From an uncultured Paraprevotella sp. (GTDB lineage Bacteria; Bacteroidota; Bacteroidia; Bacteroidales; Bacteroidaceae): a stretch of DNA of 64,000 nucleotides. The stretch spans positions 179,696-243,695 of the forward strand of contig CALUIS010000001.1 in assembly GCA_944320765.1 (NCBI GenBank), in the 5' to 3' direction. A program made the translations under genes and the position numbers. The notes beneath the pieces were generated by a model. It saw only the letters and a list, made by a program, of their open reading frames with translations, had not been told where the DNA came from and did not search any database. Positions 18,573 to 25,848 of the stretch are shown here, piece after piece (the stretch's first letter is position 1; every line of letters begins with the position of its first letter).

Positions 18573-19511
18573 TTACTTCGTGCGCTTCACGGTGTGAAGT
18601 ACTTTGCCGTCCTTGTCCATCATGTAAAGGTCCAGTTCCTGTTTGTCCACCGTGAGGAGCGAGAAGCCCGGCAGGCCGCTGCAGAACACGGTGCCGTCCA
18701 CGGCTTTCACGTCCGGGCGGCTGAGCGACCCGGAGGAGTTCACCACGTAGTCGATGCTGCTGTCCGGCTTGCGGATGTGCTGGAAGTTGTGGATGTGCCC
18801 GCAGAGGTACATGTCCACGTTCTTGTGGCGGCGCAGGATGGTATCCACGTTCTTCTGCATGTCCGTGCGTTCCGACTCGCTCTTGTCCGTGTCGGCATAG
18901 ATGGGATGGTGTCCCACGACAAGCACCCAGTCTTCCTTGGCGGCGGTCAGCACGGAGTCAATCCACGTGAGTTGCTTCTGCCAGTCCTGCTTGCAGGCAT
19001 CGGGGTATTTTTCCATGTCCTTGCGGTATTTCTCCAGCAAGGGTGAGGTGTCAATCATGACGAGGCGCACGGTGGTGCCGTCCTCCTCCATCACCTTGGT
19101 GTAGTAGCGTGCGGGCATGTTCCAACGCGCGCTCACCTGCGTGTAGTCCACTACGGCCTGCGTGTTGCCGCGGTATTCGTGGTTGCCACAGATGGCGTAC
19201 CAGGGCAGCATCAGGTCGGGGTGGCTGTAGATCAGTTCATAGTTGGTCATCCAAAGCGGGTCGGCGGTGCTGCGGACCCCTTCGAAATGATGCACGTCGC
19301 CGGCGGCCACGACGAACTCGATGTCGATGGCCTCGGCCATGCGCCCCATGGTTTCGGCAATGGGCTTCTGGTCGTAGTAGCCGTTGCGGCCCAGGTCGTT
19401 GCAGAGATAGAAGTTCAGCGGCTTCTCGAGGGCTTTCCAAGTGGCGGCATCTTGTGCCGGGGCGAGCATGGCACACAGTGCGAGTGCCAGGCTCAGAAAT
19501 AATTTCTTCAT
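18573..19511 (-). CDS. Secreted calcineurin-like phosphoesterase (type 5 acid phosphatase-like)
   Basis: From ATG 19511 the product has 312 residues, with a signal peptide ending near PAQDA. All metal-site motifs of the purple/tartrate-resistant acid phosphatase branch are visible: an N-terminal Asp in NDLGRNGYYDQ, AAGDVHHF, CGNHEYRG, VGHHPIY and CGHIHNFQHI. It is probably a periplasmic or surface phosphomonoesterase with a dinuclear metal centre. It is the third gene after a TonB receptor and a beta-helix lipoprotein, so it may release phosphate from an imported or surface-bound phospho-compound. That substrate link is inference. Confidence 0.88.
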   Translation of the reverse strand: MKKLFLSLALALCAMLAPAQDAATWKALEKPLNFYLCNDLGRNGYYDQKPIAETMGRMAEAIDIEFVVAAGDVHHFEGVRSTADPLWMTNYELIYSHPDLMLPWYAICGNHEYRGNTQAVVDYTQVSARWNMPARYYTKVMEEDGTTVRLVMIDTSPLLEKYRKDMEKYPDACKQDWQKQLTWIDSVLTAAKEDWVLVVGHHPIYADTDKSESERTDMQKNVDTILRRHKNVDMYLCGHIHNFQHIRKPDSSIDYVVNSSGSLSRPDVKAVDGTVFCSGLPGFSLLTVDKQELDLYMMDKDGKVLHTVKRTK

Positions 19512-19595
19512 AAGTGTTACGTTTGATGGTTTTGAAAAGTCCCGCTTCCCATAGGGCTGTGTTGCGCCCACGAGAAGCGGGAGGAAAATTGTTTT

Positions 19596-21065
19596 TTAGT
19601 TGGCGGGCTGGTTGCAGCCGAACCATGCGCCTACGGCCGGAGAGGTGTAAGTCTGTCCCCCTACGGTCAGGCCTGCGGTGGCGAAGTGGGGCTGTGCGAA
19701 GGCTTCGCTGCCGCTGTAGGCACCTGCAAGGCTGACGGTCGGCGTGAAGTCCCAGCTGTCGTTGTAGATGACGTTCTTCATGCTGGCTCCTTCAAGGTCA
19801 TAGTTGCGGAACTGCGGGTTGTAGAGGTTGTCCTCGGTGGCGATGAGGCTGTTGCCGTCCACGCCCGGGATGATGGTCACGCCGTCCTCGGCCGTGCTGT
19901 ATTCCTTGTGGTAATCCTCGTGGTCGTAGTTGTAGCCTTGCCAGGCGTATTCGATGCCCTGGCCTTCCACCGGTTCGCCGTCGTCGTACCATACGTCGAT
20001 GACGAGGTCGCTCTTTGCTGCGGCGGACACATAGCAGTTGTAGTCGATGACGGAGCGGGTGTCGAAGCCGCCGTCAGGGTTGTTCGGGTCGTCCCAGCTG
20101 GGTACCTGCGCACGGTACTTGCAGTTCACCATCATGTTGTTGAACACGTTGGCCAGCACGTTCTCCTCCACGTAGATGCTGCCGCCCTTCTCACCGTCGC
20201 GGCGCCATCCGGCGTTGAGGATGGTGTTGTTGTAGGCGGTCACTTCGGCCTGGTAGCGGTCGGGGCCCTGGCCGCTGCTGGCGAGTTTCAGGCCGTTGGT
20301 GTTGGGCGAGTACATGATGTTGCGGGCCACGTCCACGATGCATCCGGCCTTCACGTTCACGGCTTCCTCGCCGTCGTATCCGTTGCCGGCGAAGATGTTG
20401 CCCACAATGATACCCTTTCCTCCCATCATGTAGATACCGTCGGATTGTCCGTAACGGATGACACTGTTCGTCACCACATACTTGCCGTCCGGGTTGTTGG
20501 TGGTGATTTGCGGGTAGATGTCATCGTTGGCTTCATAGTATCCGGCATCGGCGGCGGGAGAACCGGGCCTCACCTGGCCGCCGGTGTATTCGATGACGGT
20601 ATGGTCGATGAGCATTTCCGGGCAAGATTCATAGGCCACGATGCCGCCCCATTGGTGTTCGGTGTTGTGGATGTTGGCCGTGCTGCGTTCGTCCTCGGGA
20701 ATGGTCATGACCACGGGGTTGCTGGCCGTACCTTTGCTGTAGAGGTTGCCTTTCACGATGAATTCCACGGGAACATGGTTCTCGCCCACGCCTTCGGTGG
20801 TGAATACCACGCGCACGCCTTCCTCGATGGTCAGGCTTTGCCCTTCGGGTACGGTGATGTGGTTCTTGACGGCCACCACGGTGCCTGCGGCCCATACGCC
20901 GGACACGTTACCGCTGACGAGGGTGTCGGCCTCGGCCTCAGGGTCGGCGTGTATGGTTTCCTCACCCGGATTGGGATTGATGGCCTCTTCGTCGTCACAC
21001 GCCGTGGCGACCGTTCCCAGTGTCGCCAGCATGGCGGCACCGTACAGATAATGTTTGAAGTTCAT
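19596..21065 (-). CDS. Lipoprotein with right-handed parallel beta-helix
   Basis: This is a 489-residue protein with a hydrophobic leader and a lipobox-like VATAC, placing Cys at residue 23, followed by an acidic DDEE stretch. Acidic residues just after the lipid Cys are typical of surface-exported Bacteroidota lipoproteins. The body has repeated short beta-strand turns, for example VVTNSVIRYGQSDGIYM, GIIVGNIFAGNGY and VFNNMMVNCKYRAQ, which is the pattern of a right-handed parallel beta-helix (pectate-lyase-like or periplasmic copper-binding-like). It lies 42 bp after the TonB receptor and 84 bp before the phosphatase. It may be the surface substrate-binding partner of the receptor, a SusD analogue in position but not in fold. 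Confidence 0.75.
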   Translation of the reverse strand: MNFKHYLYGAAMLATLGTVATACDDEEAINPNPGEETIHADPEAEADTLVSGNVSGVWAAGTVVAVKNHITVPEGQSLTIEEGVRVVFTTEGVGENHVPVEFIVKGNLYSKGTASNPVVMTIPEDERSTANIHNTEHQWGGIVAYESCPEMLIDHTVIEYTGGQVRPGSPAADAGYYEANDDIYPQITTNNPDGKYVVTNSVIRYGQSDGIYMMGGKGIIVGNIFAGNGYDGEEAVNVKAGCIVDVARNIMYSPNTNGLKLASSGQGPDRYQAEVTAYNNTILNAGWRRDGEKGGSIYVEENVLANVFNNMMVNCKYRAQVPSWDDPNNPDGGFDTRSVIDYNCYVSAAAKSDLVIDVWYDDGEPVEGQGIEYAWQGYNYDHEDYHKEYSTAEDGVTIIPGVDGNSLIATEDNLYNPQFRNYDLEGASMKNVIYNDSWDFTPTVSLAGAYSGSEAFAQPHFATAGLTVGGQTYTSPAVGAWFGCNQPAN

Positions 21066-21107
21066 ACGTTTTAAGATTTAAATGAGTATGTGATAAAAAG
21101 TTTCTCT

Positions 21108-23744
21108 TTAAAGTTTGTAGCGCAGTCCGATCATGATGTTGCGCCCGCTCCACGATTCGCGTTCCACCACGTGTCCGTCTTCGCGCCGTGAGGTGACGTT
21201 CACCGTGTGCGGCCCCTTGTGGATATAGCGCAGCAGCGGCGTGTCGAGCAGGTTGGAGGCTTTGGCGAAGAGGGTGAGGCCGAACTTGAAGCCTTTCTCC
21301 AGCGAGGCGTCCAGCTGGAAGAAGCCTTTCTCCCAGATGTCGTCGTCTTCCCACTGCGAGATGTCGGCCAGCCGCTTGCCGGTGTAGCTGCCCATGACTT
21401 GCCCTTCCCAGGCGTGCTTCTTGCTTTTGAAGAGGAGGGAGAGGTTGGCCACGTGGGCCGCCTGCCCGAAGAGGGGACGCGTCTGGTTCACCATCACCAC
21501 GTCATTGCCCTCCATTTTCATCTTTTCCGTCGTGATGGAAGAGTGCGTGTAGGTGTAGTTGGCCTTGACACCGAACCAGCTGAAGTACTTCATGATGTCC
21601 ACCTCCACACCGAAGTTGGTGGCCGTGCCGTAGTTCATCGGCTTGTATTTGAGGTCCTGTCCTTCGGCCACGAGTCCGTACTCGATAGGGTCTTGGATGT
21701 TCTTGTAGAACACGCCCACCATGAACTGTTCGCTCGTGCGGGGGAAGAATTCGTAGCGCAGGTCGAGGTTGTCCGCCACGGTGTGCTTCAGGTGCGGGTT
21801 GCCTTCTTCGTTGTAGTCTTCGCCCACGAGGCTGTAAGGCACGATTTCGAAGAAACTCGGGCGGTTTACGGCACGGTAGTAGGAGAGGCGCAGGTTGGCG
21901 TTCTCGTGTACGTTGTACTTCAAGTGTGCGCTGGGCAACCAGTCCCAGTATTTTTGTGAACCCTTCGGGTCGGAGTTGTGTCCGGCCACCTTCAGGGTGT
22001 ATCCCTGGTGGGTATGTTCCGCTCTCAAGCCGGCGTTCACTTCCCACAGCGGGCGGGTGTATTTCAGCATGAGGTAGGCCGCGCCGATGCGTTCCGTGGC
22101 ATCGTAGTTGAGCGGGTCGGCGGTGTTGCCGTATTGGAATTTGGGCAGCAGTTCGATGTCGTCGAAGTTCTCCCAGTCGTTGCCGGTGGATGAGGTGAAG
22201 TAATAGCCGTTGTAGAAGCTGCCGCGTTTTTTGTCGCGGTAGAGACCGCCTGCTTTGAAGTCCATTGCCTGTCCGGCTGTCATTTTCAGCTTGTAGGTCA
22301 GGTTGGCCTGGGCCGAGAGGTCGCGGTCGGAATTGTGTTCCCAGCGGCGTTCGGCGGCATCCTGCGAATAGACGCGGTGTCCGTTGAATTGCATGATGAC
22401 GTAGTCCGGTGTCTCGTTGTAGGCCTTGGAACCTCCTGCGGCCCAGTCGAGCAGGAGTGCGCCATCTTCCAGGAACTTGTGTTCGCCTTTGAGGGTGGAG
22501 TTGAAGATGTACTGGTGGTTCCATTTCAGGCGCACCTCGCGGTCCTTCTCGTCGGCACCGTCGCGCACCTCACCCTCGCGCAGGTCCATGTATCCGTTAT
22601 ACCATGTCAGTTTGTTCGTCTCGTTGATGTGGTAGTCCAGTTTCAGGTGTGCTCCCGTGCGGGTCTGGCGTACGGAGTAATTGCGGCGTTGTGTGCCGTG
22701 CTGTGTGGAGCCGGGCTTGTATTCCACGTCGCTCTCGCGTCCCCGGTTGGTGTTCTGGAAACTGACGGCAAGCATCACGCCCAATCGGTCGTCAAAGAAA
22801 CGGTCGCCATAGGAGAGTCCGGCCGTGAGGTCGGGCAGGGCGGCCTTTTCGGTGACGCGCAGGGGAGCGTTGTCGAAATATCCGGGTTGCATGGGGCTTC
22901 CGTTCAGCGGTGTGCCGAGGCGTTCGTCCGGAGACTTTTTTGTGATTTTGTCCCAGGCGAAGGTCTGGAAGTCGCGTCCGAAGAACATGCTGTTGTATCC
23001 GGTGGAGATGTTGGCGGTGAATTGCCGCCGCAGGGGGGCATCCTTCATCACGAGGTTCACGGCCCCGCCGATGCCGTCGCCCTCCATGTCCGCCGTGAGG
23101 CTCTTGGTCACTTCCAGGCGGTCCAGCATCTCGCTGGGGAAGATGTCGAGCGGCACGAAGCGGTTCTTGTTGTCGGGGCTGGAAATCTTCACGCCGTTCA
23201 CCAGCGTGTAGTTGTAGCGTTTGTCCATGCCGCGCAGGATGGCATACTGCCCTTCGCCGCTGGCGTTGCGTTCCACGGTGACACCACTCATGCGCTGGAT
23301 GACGTTGGCCACGGTGATGTCCGGGCTGAGTTCGATGGCCTTGGCGCTCATGACGTTCACCACGCTCATGGCGTTCTTCTCGATGAGGCGTGCGCCGGCC
23401 TCGCTGTTCCCGGGGTTGTGGGCGGTGACGGTGACGGCATTGAGTTCGATTTCCTTGCTGACGAGGGGAATCTCTATGTTTTCGCTGTTGGAGCCTACTT
23501 GCACCTCGAACGGCTGGTAGCCCATGTAAGTACATACAAGAGTGAAAGAGTTTTGCGCTGTGTTGAGGTTGAACGAGCCGTCCAGGCCGCTGACCACGGC
23601 GGAGGAGGGATTCCCTTTCACTTCCACGCGTGCGCCGATGATTTCCTCACCCGTCTGCGCGTCGCGGATCTTGCCTTTGATGGTGCGGCCTTCGGCCTGC
23701 AGGGCCAACGCGCCGAAAATAAGAAGCGGCAGTAACCTTTTCAT
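21108..23744 (-). CDS. TonB-dependent outer-membrane receptor
   Basis: This 878-residue protein has a signal peptide (MKRLLPLLIFGALALQAEG) and a carboxypeptidase-regulatory beta-sandwich at about 20-110 (KGKIRDAQTGEEIIGARVEV). A plug domain follows at about 125-235 (IQRMSGVTVERNASGEGQYA, LVNGVKISSPDN, DGIGGAVNLVMKDAP). The remainder is a beta-barrel whose last residues MIGLRYKL end on a hydrophobic/aromatic strand. It is shorter than SusC proteins and has no SusD partner; it resembles the RMDKRYNYTLVNG class of receptors. It imports a ligand using TonB energy. The downstream lipoprotein and phosphatase suggest a phosphorylated ligand, which is inference. Confidence 0.9.
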   Translation of the reverse strand: MKRLLPLLIFGALALQAEGRTIKGKIRDAQTGEEIIGARVEVKGNPSSAVVSGLDGSFNLNTAQNSFTLVCTYMGYQPFEVQVGSNSENIEIPLVSKEIELNAVTVTAHNPGNSEAGARLIEKNAMSVVNVMSAKAIELSPDITVANVIQRMSGVTVERNASGEGQYAILRGMDKRYNYTLVNGVKISSPDNKNRFVPLDIFPSEMLDRLEVTKSLTADMEGDGIGGAVNLVMKDAPLRRQFTANISTGYNSMFFGRDFQTFAWDKITKKSPDERLGTPLNGSPMQPGYFDNAPLRVTEKAALPDLTAGLSYGDRFFDDRLGVMLAVSFQNTNRGRESDVEYKPGSTQHGTQRRNYSVRQTRTGAHLKLDYHINETNKLTWYNGYMDLREGEVRDGADEKDREVRLKWNHQYIFNSTLKGEHKFLEDGALLLDWAAGGSKAYNETPDYVIMQFNGHRVYSQDAAERRWEHNSDRDLSAQANLTYKLKMTAGQAMDFKAGGLYRDKKRGSFYNGYYFTSSTGNDWENFDDIELLPKFQYGNTADPLNYDATERIGAAYLMLKYTRPLWEVNAGLRAEHTHQGYTLKVAGHNSDPKGSQKYWDWLPSAHLKYNVHENANLRLSYYRAVNRPSFFEIVPYSLVGEDYNEEGNPHLKHTVADNLDLRYEFFPRTSEQFMVGVFYKNIQDPIEYGLVAEGQDLKYKPMNYGTATNFGVEVDIMKYFSWFGVKANYTYTHSSITTEKMKMEGNDVVMVNQTRPLFGQAAHVANLSLLFKSKKHAWEGQVMGSYTGKRLADISQWEDDDIWEKGFFQLDASLEKGFKFGLTLFAKASNLLDTPLLRYIHKGPHTVNVTSRREDGHVVERESWSGRNIMIGLRYKL

Positions 23745-23789
23745 GTCCTTAAACCTTTATACCTGATGTCTTCGTTTTGAATTCCGGTG

Positions 23790-23797
23790 CAAAAGTA
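23790..23797 (-). promoter_or_regulatory. -7 box for the TonB receptor operon
   Basis: TACTTTTG on the minus strand matches TAnnTTTG, 45 bp before the receptor ATG. No -33 TTTG is seen at the normal spacing, so an activator or an alternative sigma factor may be involved. Confidence 0.45.
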
Positions 23798-23935
23798 CGG
23801 GAGGCGTGTTACGGCGGGGTTACAAGGAAATGAAAATGCGGTGAAGTTTCTAAAGGGAGAATCAAAAGTGGCAGAAAATCCCGAATCTTTCCAGAGTCGG
23901 GATGAGGGGATGCGGGCGGCAGTAACAAGTTTGAA

Positions 23936-23972
23936 ACGTACGGCCCCGCTTTCCGTTTGCGGGGCCGTACGT
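23936..23972 (-). terminator. Strong intrinsic terminator after the small gene
   Basis: Stem ACGTACGGCCCCGC (23936-23949) pairs perfectly over 14 bp with 23959-23972 across a 9-nt loop. It lies 11 bp after the stop of the 42-residue gene and ends the AAA-ATPase transcription unit. The minus-strand 3' flank is only modestly T-rich (TTTCAAACTT), but the stem is very stable. Confidence 0.75.
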
Positions 23973-23983
23973 ATTCCTTTCCT

Positions 23984-24112
23984 TTAAAATCCTTCCGGGT
24001 AGTCCTTCGTCCGGTTCTTTTGGAAAAAGTAGTCCGCGTAGTAACGGTCGGTTTCGTCGCTCCGTTCATAGGGATGCCGTTTCACCCATTCGGCGGGATA
24101 ACTTTTTCCCAT
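23984..24112 (-). CDS. Small protein of 42 residues downstream of the AAA-ATPase
   Basis: ATG at 24112, preceded by AAGAAGAA, opens a frame of 42 codons ending TAA at 23984. It starts MGKSYPAEWVKRHPYE, continues RSDETDRYYADYFFQ and ends YPEGF. It begins 26 bp after the ATPase stop and ends 11 bp before a 14-bp terminator stem, so it sits in a transcribed, bounded slot. The W-x-x-x-HPY-x(6)-D-x-YY pattern recalls the N-terminus of DUF3843 proteins, as I remember them, which could mean a truncated relative. The protein is charged and aromatic, with no signal peptide. No function is assigned. Confidence 0.55.
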   Translation of the reverse strand: MGKSYPAEWVKRHPYERSDETDRYYADYFFQKNRTKDYPEGF

Positions 24113-24138
24113 TTCTTCTTGATGGCTTTTGGATTAAG

Positions 24139-25698
24139 TTACTTCTCTATCATCCATTCCTTGAGGGTCCGCTTCTCGCGGTCGAAGCAGATGCCGACCT
24201 TGGCCACGGGCAGCCCGCAGAGGGCGAAACGCTCCGGATAGTTCTTCAGGTCGATCTGGCGCATGGCGTCCTCCACCGTGCCGTCCAGCTTCAGCTCCAC
24301 CACGTACAGCGTGGTGGCGGTGCGCATGGCCATGTCCACCCGTCCCCTCGGGGTGCGTACCTCCACGTCCACGTACATGCCCAGCAGGCTGAAGATGATG
24401 TAGAGCATCTGCTGGTAGTGTCCCTCGTAGTCCGTGTGCGCGGTGTAGGGGACGGTGGAGAGGAAGGCCTGCATCAGGCGGAGCGCTCCGTCCATGTCGT
24501 CCTGCGCGATGGCCCGGTACATTTTGGCCACCATGGTGTTGGAGAGTCCCGCCCCCTGCACGTAGTAGGGGAGGAGGCTCCGCATCAGCCCGACGCGTAT
24601 TTCCTTGTTGGGGATGTCGAGCGTGTAGAGTTCCGCCAGCTCGTCATAGTCCTTGATGGTGACGTATCCGCTCTGGTAGAGCAGGGGGGTGATGCTCTCC
24701 ATGCGTTCGGTGGGCGCGTCGAAGTCGGCGGCGATGGCTTCCGTCCCGCCTATCTGGGACGGCAACACGTCGTATTTCCTCAGCATCTCGATGAGGTAGG
24801 TGGGCGTGCCGCTGCCGAACCAGTAGGAGTCGAGTTTTCCTTTGGCGAAGGCGTTCATCAGGCTGAACGGGTTGTAGATGTCGGGAGAAGGCCAGGTGAA
24901 GTGGTAGCCGTCGTAGTTCTCCTTCAGCTTGTCCAGCACCTCTCCGCGTGTCAGCTTCATCCGTTCCGCCAGGATGTCCAGATCGTCGGACATCTGGGTC
25001 TCCATCTCTTCCCGGGTGATGCCGCATACGGCGGCATACGGCTCGTCCATGCTGATATTTTCTATGTTGTTCAGTTCGCTGAAGATGCTCAGTTGCGAGA
25101 ACTTGGTGATGCCGGTCAGGAAGACGAAGCGCAGGTAGGGGTCGCAGGCCTTCAGCGGACTGTAGAAGTTTCGCATCACGTCACGCAGCACCGGGAGGTT
25201 CCGTTCCTCATGCACCACGTCCAGCAGGGGAGCGTCATACTCGTCGATAAGCACCACCACCTGCCGCCCGGTCCGTTCGTAAACAGTTTCTATCAGGTGG
25301 GTCAACCTCAGGTTCGCGTCGGTCGGCTCCGTTTGTACCTCATGCCTTTTCTCCATCCGTTCCAGCTGGCTTGCCAGATAGCGTTCCAGTTGCTCCCGTT
25401 CCATGTGCTTTCCCAAGCTCATGTCGAAGTGAAGCACAGGGTATTCCGTCCATTCCTTTTCGAGAGCGTCTATGGCCAGCCCCTTGAACAACTCTTTCCG
25501 TCCCTCGAAGTAGGCATACAGCGTGCTGGTGAGCAGGGATTTCCCGAAGCGTCTGGGGCGGTTCAGGAAAATGTAATTGGAACCGGAGTGGGTTATGCGG
25601 TAGACTTGTTCTGTCTTGTCGATATATAGGTAATTCCCACTTCTGATTTTCTCAAAGGTCTGTATTCCCACTGGATATTTGTGCAATGCTGGCATCAT
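24139..25698 (-). CDS. AAA-ATPase-like protein with PD-(D/E)XK nuclease-like C-terminus
   Basis: This 519-residue protein begins PALHKYPVGIQTFEKIR, typical of the AAA-ATPase_like (PF09820) family. Its Walker A-like loop is RPRRFGKSLLTST, with VVLIDEYDAPLL as Walker B and FVFLTGITKFS as a sensor. The C-terminal domain (PF08011 type) contains RVDMAMRTATTLYVVELKLDG, with the D...E-x-K residues of the PD-(D/E)XK nuclease fold. The family is greatly expanded in Bacteroidales and its role is not established; defence or mobile-element control has been suggested. Two ATGs at 25698 and 25695 are both possible. A small gene follows, then a terminator. Confidence 0.9.
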   Translation of the reverse strand: MMPALHKYPVGIQTFEKIRSGNYLYIDKTEQVYRITHSGSNYIFLNRPRRFGKSLLTSTLYAYFEGRKELFKGLAIDALEKEWTEYPVLHFDMSLGKHMEREQLERYLASQLERMEKRHEVQTEPTDANLRLTHLIETVYERTGRQVVVLIDEYDAPLLDVVHEERNLPVLRDVMRNFYSPLKACDPYLRFVFLTGITKFSQLSIFSELNNIENISMDEPYAAVCGITREEMETQMSDDLDILAERMKLTRGEVLDKLKENYDGYHFTWPSPDIYNPFSLMNAFAKGKLDSYWFGSGTPTYLIEMLRKYDVLPSQIGGTEAIAADFDAPTERMESITPLLYQSGYVTIKDYDELAELYTLDIPNKEIRVGLMRSLLPYYVQGAGLSNTMVAKMYRAIAQDDMDGALRLMQAFLSTVPYTAHTDYEGHYQQMLYIIFSLLGMYVDVEVRTPRGRVDMAMRTATTLYVVELKLDGTVEDAMRQIDLKNYPERFALCGLPVAKVGICFDREKRTLKEWMIEK

Positions 25699-25725
25699 AT
25701 TTCTTTTATATGGAGATAGATGTCA

Positions 25726-25757
25726 CAAAAGTATGAAAACGTTGGTAAAGCGGCAAG
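25726..25757 (-). promoter_or_regulatory. Promoter of the AAA-ATPase gene
   Basis: Minus strand: -7 box TACTTTTG (25726-25733) and CTTG (25754-25757) 20 bp upstream. The start would be about 25719, with a leader of roughly 20 nt. Confidence 0.55.
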
Positions 25758-25785
25758 TTAATTCAGCTAAGATCTTCAGGTAAAA

Positions 25786-25823
25786 AAGTACTCCAGTGCG
25801 TCCGGAGGGACACTGGAGTACTT
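25786..25823 (-). terminator. Intrinsic terminator of the GH30 gene
   Basis: A 13-bp perfect stem (AAGTACTCCAGTG at 25786-25798 with 25811-25823) and a 12-nt loop are followed on the minus strand by a run of six T (25782-25787). It lies 26 bp past the GH30 stop. Confidence 0.85.
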
Positions 25824-25848
25824 GAGAATCTATCTTGAGATGGGCGAA

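Noticed and set aside
21108..23744. Calling the TonB receptor a SusC homologue
   Set aside because: It is about 100-150 residues too short, the neighbouring lipoprotein is a beta-helix and not a helical SusD fold, and the plug matches the non-SusC receptor class.
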